DNA of 64,000 bases from Daldinia sp. FL1419 (lineage: Eukaryota > Ascomycota > Sordariomycetes > Xylariales > Hypoxylaceae), in the NCBI GenBank assembly GCA_025201765.1, contig MU623363.1, positions 255,192 to 319,191 of the forward strand. The letters are read 5' to 3'. Shown here piece after piece: positions 12,911 through 24,865 of the stretch. How positions within the stretch are numbered: the stretch's first letter is position 1; every line of letters starts with the position of its first letter. The translations under genes were made by a program, and so were the position numbers. The notes beneath the pieces were generated by a model that saw only the letters and a list, made by a program, of their open reading frames with translations, did no database searches and was not told the origin of the DNA.

Positions 12911-14932
12911 GACACACTGGGTACTAAGCACTGGGCAGCTCGCCCAGACGGTTAGTTAATAAACTACAGATTACACGCTAACCGCGTTTCTGATGAGTTT
13001 GGATGTGTCTGGATGCGTTGCCAACCAGTCAACTTGGCTATCACGTTATCTCACCTCTCCTGCTCTTTAATTTGACCTCTCCTAAAACTATATGGTCAAC
13101 AATTATGGTCAACATTACGGTCAACATTAAAGGAACATGTAGGTCGGAAAAGTCGCGACCCCAAATAGACCACCCACTACCATGATGGTATCACCACTAT
13201 CGTCACTGCTACATTAATGATCGTCGTCAATGCGCCCATCAACAGAGTTGCACTTTCATATCGCGTCCATTCTCCGGGGACCAGACTAACATTATGATAA
13301 TTTGGCCCATTATGCCGGTGTATGCCTGTCCTTGCATCCCAGCCTGCCGTCTAAACGCGGTTGAGCTAATGGGCTCATCAGCACTCTATGTATGTATCAG
13401 GCGTAGACATCATAGCCCACCGCCTTATTTCGACAATACCTACCTTAGCTGGGTAGCCAAGCATTTTATACATGGGTACTTACGATGCACGTACGAAATA
13501 GCCTGACGCGGCTGTCTGCCTAGGTAACGGTATTGTAGATGTAGGCAAATCTTGTACGTACATACGATAGCAAACCGGGGGTTCTTTTCGGTCCCGCTAC
13601 GTCCCAGGGTTGAACATCATCAATAATACAAGAAAAGCTGAGCAGTTTGTCGAATCTATTACAACTCGTTTTCTTGGTCTACATTGTACTTAGTTTAGGG
13701 ATTAAAGCTTCCGGCCGATCCCCGCCATTGGCCTGAACCCATCTTATAAGCGCCTGCGGATCTTTTACTTGGACGCCCGCGCCCACCAAATCTGTAGGCC
13801 ATTGTCTCAGATGTGGATGAAGCGTTGAGACGCCACCGGAACCATTGTACGCGGAGGAATATGGCGCTTCGTGGCCGCTCTCGCGCTCCAGGTCACAAGT
13901 GCCCTTTACCCAGTCCGTCGTAGTTCGAACTCGTCGCAACTAAGACATTTGGGGGAGGAAGAAAGGAAGTGGCATCTGAGGCCTCAAACTTGATACGGTT
14001 ACCCCCGCAAAACCCCATCGAGCCTTGGAGATGGAGCTGCCTTCAATCTGGACCGAGATCTGCCAGGGCGTTTTGCTGCCGTGTAGCGTCTCGTCTCCCG
14101 AATCCAATAGTCCAATAATTCAATAGTCCATGTTTTCGCTCTGAGGCCACCAAGGACACGAGCCACTAGTCTTTTATCCTCACGTCTGAAGATTCACCAC
14201 TGATCGGACAACGGCCAATCGTACTTCTAGATCCGTTTGGCCGTTTGTGGTTCGATAGCTGCGTTTATTGCGCATATGTAGTACGGGATAACTAGAGGAT
14301 GCCAGAGGACAATACAGTGCAGCTAGAAATGGGAAACCCCATTCTTAATCACTCAACGGACCGGGGCATGTGGATTTATAATTTTGGAAGAGGTCGAACC
14401 CATGGAACGGAGCTTAAAATAACCATGACCGCTCTCGCGCTCTCGCGTTCGAATAGCTGCTAATCAACGGCTGTCTAAATTACAGCCGTTTTCAGCGCCA
14501 ACCAGCGCCAACAGTTCAACGTCGTGTGCTTCTTCTCTTGATAATACGTACACCCGTTACTCTGTACACCGCAAATTTTCACCCGAGATCAGCTGGACTT
14601 TAAGATTACTGCCATGATCTCCACATGGGATGGGACCTTGATGCATGATGCGTCCCGGCATGTGCAGAAAGCCTCTCTCCCAATGTTGAATCATGGTAGG
14701 TATGTAACTTTTCTCACCTGGTCTTTTCGCTACCCAACGCCGTTACGCCTTGGGTGGCCGCGGATCAGCGAACCTTATAAACCTAGTACGAGACGTTTGA
14801 CAAAGTATCGTCATCAAATAATTACATAGCTTAGGCACCCCTGGTATCTAATCAGTAATCAGGTCAGAACTAAGAACTGAAGAGAGGTGGTTTGGCATTG
14901 CCAATCCGTGTAATCCGCACATGCTACATAGG

Positions 14933-15016
14933 TACATACCTAGGTAGGTATATATATACGTACATACCTGTACGTACATACCTACCTATACATGCATAGG
15001 TACACATATGTAATGT
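14933..15016. repeat. Palindrome-rich TACCTA/TACGTA block
   Basis: About 80 bp made almost only of self-complementary units (TACCTAGGTA, TATATATA, GTACGTAC, ATGCAT). It could form cruciforms. No gene overlaps it. Confidence 0.65.
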
Positions 15017-16544
15017 ACGGATCCGTACCTAGTGGGCGCGATGACACCGGGGGCGCTTACTATTGACAGGGAGCAGCCGAATAATAAAACGTGGGAGCAT
15101 AAGATGCGAGCCGACTTATGCGCAAGCCTTGTCTACATATATCTACATATAGGTACTATAGTAATGGGTTTTAATGATAAGAGCATGCTACTTGGAGATC
15201 TGAGCCGGAACTTCGGAGATTTTTTTTTCTTTTCAAACAAAGGCGCTTTTCCCCAGTATATCTCTCTGCAATATTTAATCATAATCGAGGCGATCTTAGA
15301 AATAAATAATTTAAGCCGAACACTTCCGCAAGCCACCTGCATCTTACCCGCACCAATACCAGGGCGTATTTAATTCTTATTAATATTTTTTTTTTTTTCG
15401 ATATTCCTACCTAGATGTACTTTAGGTACCTTCTCAGCTATGAAGCCGGAAAAATGAATACCGATCTTCCGTATGGAGATGTCCATACATTAGTAGGTAC
15501 CTACCTATAGGCATCCATCTCTGTATTTATATTTGCTATCTGTATGCGCAACGCATCCACGGGTATAGCTGCGCGAACTAATAAAGGTGATTCAATGTCC
15601 GGGTCGGGGTACATAATAAGTGGCCGTTTGGGGTCCTTGAACGCACGCTCGTTTGATGTAAGTTGCCTGGACGTCTGCGCGTTTACCGAATATGAGTATA
15701 GTATACATCTCATCTATCCCTATGCGTATGCGCTCGTCATATCATATCGTAGTATATTATGTGAGTAATACTCTATAGAGTAGGTATCCATTGGGAAATA
15801 ATTACTACGTAACGTTACTGGTAATGATTGCCGTTGTTTCTATATACATTTTACATTTTCAATATGTAATAGAAGATGTAAGTGTTGGGTTGATTTTCCG
15901 CTCCCGGAACGCCTCACTCTTCCCGTGGTGGGCTGGAAAAGAGCTTTGCGGTTGTGGCAGAAGCCAATGCACCTTCCCGAATGATCCATGAATAGCCCAT
16001 ACTACCTGCACCTACTACTTAGCGATAGAGCTACTTTACCTAGGTGGACTACTAAGGTATTTACATGTATTTGAACCAGGTATAAGCTGGGTACCTATGC
16101 AACTAAGCTGCTAGGTTATTAAGGTTCAATTACAATAGATTATGTACCTAACCTACTAAAGGTAAAGAGAGTCTCTATTTGTGTAACCTTTATTCGTTCC
16201 TTCCCTGCCTTAATATAATTTCTTCACCTTTAACAAAGCCCATTTTGTCCATTTCCTTCTTGCGTCATCCTTCATTGGATCATTTCAAGCAGGACATAGC
16301 ACATGGCAACCCTACTTATGTCCGGGGCTCTTGTCTCATCCTATCCACATTCGGTGTGTATTGACCTCCTATTCTAAGTGGACCTATATTTCCTAAAGAG
16401 TTAAATCATCAAGGCACCAAAAGTCGTTAATTCCCCTCCCTTCGAATCATTACTTTGGACAAGGGCCTTTTCTTCCGGACCCCAACGAGATCAGATCGTG
16501 TGGGAAAGATTCCGCTACCATGCATATACAAAAACGACATATAT

Positions 16545-16578
16545 ACACTACCTAACTAGGTAGGTAGGCAGGTAGTGT
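16545..16578. repeat. 9-bp inverted repeat around a CTAGG core
   Basis: ACACTACCT at 16545-16553 is repeated in inverted orientation (AGGTAGTGT) at 16570-16578. The 16-bp spacer itself contains a TAGG-rich sequence. It is a potential hairpin in non-coding DNA. Confidence 0.7.
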
Positions 16579-19500
16579 AGGTATATACTATGTACGTACA
16601 ACAGAGGCTCTTTGTTCGCCAAGGTTACCAGCCGAGATTCTCAACACACCCACATAACACCTTTACAGCTGACATCCTTGTCTCCTATCCTTGCCACAAC
16701 GAGCCGTCCAATATCAATAATTGCTGTCCGAGTCCAACGCTTCAATCAGATGTGTAAGGGGTTACCTCCAAAGGCGGTCAAAATTTGACCATCCAAGCTG
16801 TCGACAGTGGATATATCTCTACTGGGGTTTCATTTGCTCACATCCGCATCAGTCGATATTTTCAATACTTACACTAAAGTCCTAAACTGGACTTGGAGTG
16901 CAGAATACCGTTATGCAAAAACTTTTTAAACTCTGCCAAGTCGGGCACCACTACGCGGTCATTGTTCAGAGTGCGGTATTGCCCGCACGATAGAGCCAGT
17001 ATTCGGTACCAGGTTATTACCTAGGTAGGTTATTACATGGCCAATGCGAACACGCCGGATACCCAAAGATGGTATTTATGTGGTGAAGCTCCGACAAGCT
17101 TGACTATAAAATGCCATCTCCTGAAAAGCATTGGGCGGTCTGTGGCGGCTATGTACCGGGCGCAGCTAGTGCTCCCGCCCGGAAGGTAGATCATTCGAGT
17201 TTAAGCACTCTATCATTACCCAGACAAACCCTTGGACCGTTCCAGTGGGATAGGCACAGACCATCGTCATACATTAAGTAGTTGAGCATCCACCTAGTCG
17301 AGTCCATACACTAGAAGCCGTCATCTTACAAACCGGACTAACGATCCCGCCCCAATATTAGACATCGTCTAAGCTTGCCGAATGCATATTGCACGTCAGC
17401 GATTAAAAGATGGCAGCTTTGGGTAACACCGTTACAGAGGCTACTCTAGGTGGCTGGCATCATCCTTATTAGATGTTTTGTTTTTGATTTTACTTGCTTT
17501 CGCAATCAGATAAGCAGAGTACACATTATACGCCGGCGTTCAACTAGCTCTTCGCAAGCTGTTTTCAACCGTTATCCGTCGTCATCGCAGTACCGAGGCA
17601 AATATATCAACCGTACTCGTATCACCATACCCACAAGATGTAACCGAGATGCATAGTAACCCTAGTACATTCCAGTCCGAGCTAAGCTATTATCAGATGT
17701 GTTACTAGTGGAGATGAGTTGTAGGACGAGAGAAAAGAAAATCGATTGGCCTACACGCTAACGCTGATTAGTCGGCAGTGTAGGTATTCATGATCAAAAG
17801 CGTCGAGCCCGGGATAACTCCGAGTTACGCTCACGATAATATGATGACGATATATATTTAAAAAATATCATCTATAGAACAGCAATATATAATTCATCTC
17901 GCCTAGTCGGAATATTTTTATGCGCCTGGATCAAAATGTGATCCTTGGACGATTCTGTCGCACGCGATCAATCCGTAATTACAAGATTTATGCGTAAAAT
18001 GCCGCCGGACTAATATGCCAGCCAGACGGAGATTTTCTTCAGCAGGGACCAATTTCGTCTGTCACCCCCGATGGGATCTGGACCTTGACTTCCCCGGCCG
18101 TTAAGCAAAAAACGTAGCTTGCAGCTAACTATCCCGAAAAAGACTTCAAAATGGCTAAGAAAATCGCTCGAGAAAGTTGCGATAATTACTGGCCCAAAAT
18201 ACCCGCGACAGCATCTGGGTCTAATAAAATTGAGAGATCCATAGGCTGCTGGGACGGAAACTGGTACCATCCGGACGGTACAAGAATAAAAGGGGCTTAG
18301 ATAGGAGGTCCGGGGCGGCCCTTCGATTCCACCTGGCCTTAAGAAGATCGGCGTGGCATGGGCAGGGAAGGCTACGCTAGGACTGCCAACCAGACCTCCG
18401 CCGGTGAATTAATACCCAAGCTAAAGACCAGGAAATATATTGACTGGCTCACGCCGCCAAGCGACGTGGGGAGTTACGTACTGTACCAGGAATTTGCTCC
18501 TTACACTTACTGTAGTGGAACAAGTTACCCTGAAAGGCCTCTCCTCCGTTGATGGCTGTACCTACAAGTGAGGTCTGGGTGGGTTGGAACACGAGGCGGC
18601 TGTCAAGCGCGTTCCATCGTCCCAGCACATACTGCTTCATGGTTCAGGAGTCCCAAGCAGGAAGCACGTTGAGATTCTTACGAATGAATTTCCAGAACCG
18701 GTGAAGCTGCCGATAAACCGCCGACGTCGAACATTCTATGCGCATTCTTTCGATGCCCTGCTTTCATGTCGCTTGCGCATTTGATACTCTCTCTCTCCCT
18801 CTCTCTATTTTTCCGAGTCGCTGCAAGTCTGGCGTTACCCAGCTGTTACAAGTTGTGTCGCTGTCGAACCGAAGGCTGGAGAATACTGCTGCGGCCAACC
18901 TGAGCACATACAGATTAAATCTATGTACTGTAACATCGTGCGTTCCGAACTGACTCTGGAGCTCGTCCCCGGTTCTATAATATAGTTGGCCCTGCCTATA
19001 TTAGAAGCGCACCGTCCTCGGAGTCGCGCCGAACTCCCCACACTCTGGAAATTTTATTCCCAAACGTGTGGTTACCCGTTCTCCTCTAGCGGATAAAGGT
19101 TTAGCACGATCTCTTTACCGTGGTCTCATGTATGTGCAGCGTTGCATTCGGCGTCCCCCCAAACCCAGCGAGACGTCGAACCCTGAAACAGATTAAAGGA
19201 GCAGCACCGAACCACGTTTTGTCCCAGAACACTTTCGATCTTGTCTCATATTTTGTTCTTTGCTCAGCGTGCCCCCGACACAGTAGCTTTGGGGCTTATC
19301 CTTTTGCAGTGCATCCCGCAACAAGTCATCGCTCAGAATACATCGAACACCTCGAATAGAATAAATCGCCGTGGAGAGTTGGCCTCAAGCATTTGGGGTT
19401 TGATTGGGCGTCAAAGCCCGTCTAGACCGTTGATGCAGGGAGAGTCGAATTGCTTCTTCCGAGCTCGAGCCAGGAAGGTGACCTACCTAGGTAATGTTCC

Positions 19501-19630
19501 CATATACGGTATAGTCTAGGTTAAGGCGTCTAAGGCTTCTTAACCCAGTTCGTGTCTATGAACGCATGGAACTTCCCCGGTATTCAGCCGGTCTCGCAAT
19601 ACCCCTTGGGCTTTTGTAGAACACATGACA

Positions 19631-19659
19631 GGGGTTTTTTTGGGGGGGGGGGTTTTTTT
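19631..19659. repeat. G4-T7-G11-T7 homopolymer block
   Basis: The plus strand carries four G, seven T, eleven G and seven T in sequence. It lies in the gene-poor region. The long G run could form intermolecular or mixed quadruplexes, but such tracts are also common assembly error sites. Confidence 0.8.
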
Positions 19660-22600
19660 CCCATCCCCTTAACGACGGTGACGACTACACGGTAACGTCG
19701 ACTATACCTATTTGCAAGCCAGCTACCAATTGCAATGCCATATGACAAGGCCGAGTTAGTATACGACGAGGTAGAAGAAGCGTATTATGATTCAAACATT
19801 AATCCACCTAATTATCCCGAATTCGTAGCATGTTCAGGCAGTCAGGGTATACTATACGGCAGCTAGTACAAGCTCGCATCAAGCAACGGCTAATTTAGCC
19901 CACCGCATGTGGCGTCACAGCACACCAAACGGAATCGTATTTTGTCTTGGTTCTAATTCCTACTTCAGGTTAGAACTCGGGTTGGCTAGCGTCATCGGAT
20001 CCTACCTGGGACAATTGTAAGCTCGAAGGAAGATGGCGTGTGAAGGTAGTACACAATAGAGCTTGTAGTTGTAAAATGTCGATTTTGAACGAAGTTGTCG
20101 ACGAGCAGAGTTGGCCTAGACCCTGCCCAAAACAGTGCAAGCTGATCTCGGCAAGGCTCAAGCGTATGCAAGAAGTGACGGATCCGGCATCTTAGGATCT
20201 TCAAACCATGCGGCGTCACGAATAACTAGCGGGATATTATTCCGGGTCCTGCATCCGGTTCAGATTAGAGAGCTCTCGACGGGCCCCTCGTCAAAGCCAG
20301 TTAGTTCGTCCTATTTCGATGACACTAGAGCAAACTAGCTGAGCCACGAGGGAGTTATGATGAACTCCCCGTCCTTATGTGCGTAGTCCGAGTTAGCGAG
20401 CGCGCTGCGTGGGTTCTGAAACGGCCTGCGCCCATTAGTTTGTCGAACCCGGCAGTTTGGCTCCCTACGACAAATTACACTATCGCGACAACGGCCCACG
20501 AAGCCGAGAATGGATCCAAGGGCCAACCTGCTCGCCGGCTCTACTTCATTCCAAGTTTAGAGCAGTGGAACCTATCCTATTCCTACGTGTACCATCGGCA
20601 TCATATGAGTACTTTTGCTCTTGGGTCACGGACGAGCAGCGTTAGACACGTAGTCTCTATAGCGGCCCACTTGGGAATTATACCCGTTCCCCATTGCCGG
20701 GTTCGACAAGCCTCGGGTCGTCAACTAGCGCCGGTACCGTGCTAACAAGTCCATCCACGGTTATGTGTTAGCTTCGAGAAGCGTCTGTTTATACCGGGGA
20801 AAACCGGAGAATTGGTCAAGACATGGCGACCTTGAGGCCCGGTGACCTCCTCGGGCTTTGCTTCCAAGACGTAATTATTGCCAGCCGCGTTAGCTAGCGG
20901 CCTAGTCGCCTACTACACGGATCTAAAACGACGAGCATGATGTTATAAGAAATTAAGCTATGTTCGCTAATCTAAGCTAATAGGGCTCATATTAGCTTCG
21001 TTATCTTGTTTTCAAGCAAGGATGCCATGAGACCTCGTGTGCGAGAACAAGATATGTTGAACCATGGTACATTTTAAAGTCGCTAATCTGCTATCTACCT
21101 ACCTAGGTAGTCATTACTAGAGAGCTCGTCCCAACTCAACGGTAATTGGCGAGCCTCGATGCTACGTGAATAGATGTCAAGTATAGTCCGTGGATGGCAA
21201 GCATTTCTCCCGAGTCTATAAACAACGTCTCGAGTTATATCTGTATACGGTTATATAACACGAATGCCAAAGAGGCAATACCAATTCTACAATCAACAGT
21301 CGGTCAAACCAGCCCACTACAGTCGTAATAATACTCGTTTGCTGCTCATGAAGTTCACGTATCTTTTTCACTTTGGGTTGTAAACATCCACTTATCCTCA
21401 AACCTCACTCGTCTAAAATTGTGCGATAGTTTCTTTCTAGGTTCTACGCGGTAACGGAAGTTATCAGCATTGCTATACAGTACCAATTAGACATAGTCGG
21501 TATATACCCACACCATGGAGGGCTGTAGCCAAAAGGGATAATATCACCTGCGAGACAAGCAGGTCGCGGACTACCCAACATCCAGCAACCCGGTAATAGA
21601 CAAGCTGAAACTTGGACGGCTACTTCCACCAGAGGCCGCATGTGCACACATGTGTTTCTCCCGAGTGACCGGTAGACCTGACCCGAGGCAACGGCACGGC
21701 CAAACAGATCATGCAAGATAATCAAGCGCCCTGGCCAGGACAGAAGATCGCCGTGACAGGGCAAGGAAGGAGGAAATGGGAAAAAAGGAAAAAAGAAAAA
21801 AGAAAGGAGTAAAATGGGGAAAGCCGGGTGATGCTAAGGCGCTGCAGGCACCCGTGGTATCCTAGCGATCGGGGTCAACGAGAGACATGAGGAAACCCCC
21901 CGTGTCTCACGATGCGGCTGGTAAGAGAGCACAGATTGAGTAAAGGAGAGACGGACGGGAAGACGGGAAGAGGAAACGGGCATAGGAGAATTTCGGCGCC
22001 AGAGACATGATCGTGATCTGCGCCATCGACTTGTATTTGGGACCGTTCCGCTTGCTAGCCAGCCCACCATCCGTTTCGCTGGGTCCTCGGACAGAAAGCA
22101 CCATGGCTATTGCATACGTTATAATTGGATAGGGAGGTCGGGTATGGAAAATTCGTTTAATGCCAACGCGACTGACTGCAATAATAGCTAGGATTGACAC
22201 GTTTAAATATAATATCGTACGAGCTAGGAATATATGGAAAAATTATCCATGATAATTATAACGGCGGCAATAGAAGCACTCACGAATCTAAATACCCCCT
22301 GAAAATGATATCTCACGAACGAACGAACCCTCGTCCCTTTTGTGACCTCAATATGAAACGACGTATCGCTGCACAGATGTTTGCGACACATGATGCGCAC
22401 AAGAAGTACGGATGCACGTCACAGCATAGCATGACACTACACAACGACAACTCCTTAGTTGGACACCGCGAACAGGAACGGTGGATGGACAAGTTGGTAT
22501 GCTAGATTCAAGACGCTAGGTTAGATACTTTTCCTATATGCCTAACCTAGGTAGATAGGTAGCATGTCGTCGTCATAATACATCCCATCGTATAACCTGC

Positions 22601-23680
22601 CTAACCCGGCTCGAGACCCTGAAGTTTGCTTGCGTCCCTGTTAACCATGGGAACCCCTGACCAAAAGGAAAACCAAGAAAAAACAGGCCAGTTCCTTTTC
22701 TACCTATTCCCTAGGTACCTAATCATAGGATCGCTCTGTACCGTCCTTTTGGATATCAGTCCAAAGAGCACACGGTAAACCAAGTCCATTCCCAAACACT
22801 CTCCTTCCCTTTTCTCGCTCTCACATGTCGTCGCACAGAGTCGCCTAACCGACATCTGGTCCGCGGCCGCGGATTTCCCAGGTCTTCGGTAGCCGCACAG
22901 GTCGTCCGTAATCTTGTAATCCACCTGTGCGTCTTTCTACATTCCGTTGATTCGGTTACTTTAAGCAGGTGGATGGATGGATGCGAGTAGGTTAGGGGTA
23001 TGGAAGACTCGTTGGTCGAATGTCCCAGGCCTAACCCTATAATCTCCTGTTCTTACGGCCGTGTGTGTGGTGATTTCCGCTCTGTGCGTACAAACGAACA
23101 ATAAATACCTGCCTCACCTATGTATGTATGTACCTGGATGAGAACCTAGCTAGCCCAAGGCACATGCATGCATGCAATATATGCATGTGGAAAATAAAAT
23201 AAAATAAGATAAGAAAGAGGCGCGCCAGGGACCCGGGTTCGAACGGGTGCTCGCTTGCTTGGGACCGGAAATTTTATTCCATTTTCCTTGGCTATTCTAA
23301 ACTTCCACCGGCTTCTTGCCTTTCCCCCCTACCCCTTATTTGCCGGGTAAGGAGGGGGGAAAAAAAGAGAGAACCTATTAGGCGAGTTGTCTCGGGACCA
23401 GGCTTGACATGACGTGATATGACAATCCCAATGTCTTGAATTGGAACAGGAGGTACCTTACTTTAGCTACCTACCTAAGTTCTATATGACCCAACTACGA
23501 AAGAAAGCGAGTTAACTACCTACCTAGCTCAGGCAGGGTTTTTGGAAATATACACGGGGGCTTGTTTCACGCGGTACAAAAGACCTCATTACTTCATTCT
23601 TCAAGCTTCACTGAAAGCCAACCAGCCAACCAACCAGCTAGATCTTTTGGCTGGACGAGATCTCACAAGGTATGACTCGA

Positions 23681-23701
23681 GTTCGAGGTTCGAGGTTCGA
23701 G
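23681..23701. repeat. (GTTCGAG)3 tandem repeat
   Basis: Three exact 7-bp units. They resemble a tRNA B box by chance, but no tRNA can be folded around them. Confidence 0.8.
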
Positions 23702-23830
23702 GTCCATGCAATCGCGAATGGGCTGGCTTAATCCCGTCCAGAAGAGGTAGGTAGCACGCGTGGACGCCGGCCGCCAGATACTAAGACACGCAACTCTAAC
23801 CGAGCCCGTCTATCTGAACGTCCACCCTCC

Positions 23831-23870
23831 CCTCTCTGCGCCTCTCTGCGCCTCTCCGCGCCTCTCCGCG
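23831..23870. repeat. 10-bp minisatellite CCTCTCYGCG, 4 copies
   Basis: Two copies of CCTCTCTGCG are followed by two copies of CCTCTCCGCG, so the array looks like a two-step duplication of a variant unit. Confidence 0.85.
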
Positions 23871-24090
23871 TTTATCTTCCGACGGATAGCATCTACCAGT
23901 TCCTATCCAGGTCGGCTCCATCGCCTTCGACGGGAGGGAAATCCTGCGCGTATCCGGGTTACCGTCTGCGCGGTATTTTCAAAAAGAGAAAGAAAAAAGG
24001 CCTCGGATGCCTCCTAACCTACCTACCTACCTACTTACCCTAATTAATCCCTAAATGACGATGCTAAAAACACGGAATGGAAAAGCAGAC

Positions 24091-24122
24091 CATACATACA
24101 TACATACATACATACATACATA
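24091..24122. repeat. (CATA)8 microsatellite
   Basis: A perfect CATA run of 32 bp in non-coding DNA between the gene-poor region and the Lon gene. Confidence 0.9.
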
Positions 24123-24264
24123 CGTCGACGGCACACGACTACTCTTCCAGGCCATACTCACCAAAGAACTCCAGCACGAAACATCTTGTCTCACACGGGC
24201 ATATAATCCCGTACGCCCCCCGTCCCGTCCCCTCCCCTTCCCTCTCCACTCCGAACTTGAGAAC

Positions 24265-24296
24265 AAAAAAATAAAAAAATAAAAAAATAAAAAAAT
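24265..24296. repeat. (AAAAAAAT)4 array
   Basis: Four exact octamers of seven A and one T. A further run of 23 A lies at 24576-24598. Confidence 0.9.
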
Positions 24297-24575
24297 AAAA
24301 ACAACAGAACGTCGAGAATTGTTTGTGGCGGGCCATCTATCTACCTCGCTTCTTCCGGCGAAGGGGCTATGTCGTATCACCTCGCACAGCGATCTGGTGG
24401 TCCCTGGTGGTCCGATGCGGCGGAGGACGACAGGAAACGTCTTGCAAGACGTCAATTTGCGTCGCTGGTCTACCTGTCTGCTGGGGTGCTGCCCCTGGAT
24501 AATAGAATCAAGGATCGGCCGACACTCGTCCGGTACGATCGTGGCGAAGAAGACCAAGTAAGAAAATAAAAGAGC

Positions 24576-24598
24576 AAAAAAAAAAAAAAAAAAAAAAA
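24576..24598. repeat. 23-nt A tract
   Basis: An uninterrupted A run. No upstream coding body supports a processed retrocopy. Confidence 0.85.
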
Positions 24599-24865
24599 CC
24601 TACAATGAACGGCTATGGAGGCAACCCGCGCTTGATGAAGGAGGACACTGACGCCGTGGAACCTTGTAATTATTCTTTTTTCTTTCTTTCTTTCTTTGCA
24701 ACCTTGCAGGCGATACATTTATTTGACCATACCTACAAGTTATACTATTTTAAAACGCCCCCCTTGAGGTAAGATGGTTCTCACTAAAGTAATGCTACCC
24801 AACGCCGTACTATGATATACATGCTAGACGATCAACAAGGGACTGGATAATATAGATGTAAACGG

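Larger units (their letters stand above)
7247..24865. other. 17.6 kb gene-poor region
   Basis: No gene can be supported in this stretch. Open frames are short (under about 140 codons), occur on both strands, and do not join across splice sites into a known domain. The segment holds many microsatellites, A-tracts, a G/T homopolymer block and numerous TACCTAGGTA-type palindromes, listed separately. Short frames such as 13679-13939 (minus), 18449-18640 (minus) and 20377-20745 (plus) have unbiased composition and could be relics of decayed genes or transposons, but no transposase, reverse transcriptase or integrase motif was recognised. The end near 7247 should contain the promoter of the zinc-cluster gene. 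Confidence 0.55.

Noticed and set aside
16400..21700. Possible decayed retrotransposon or gene cluster
   Set aside because: No reverse transcriptase, integrase, transposase, PKS or NRPS motif and no terminal repeats were identified by eye; described only as gene-poor.
23224..23260. GGGTTCGAAC sequence resembling a tRNA B box
   Set aside because: The T arm does not pair correctly on either strand and no A box or cloverleaf could be built around it.
24051..24557. 168-codon minus ORF with poly-Phe
   Set aside because: It is produced by the A7T and CATA repeats; no domain.
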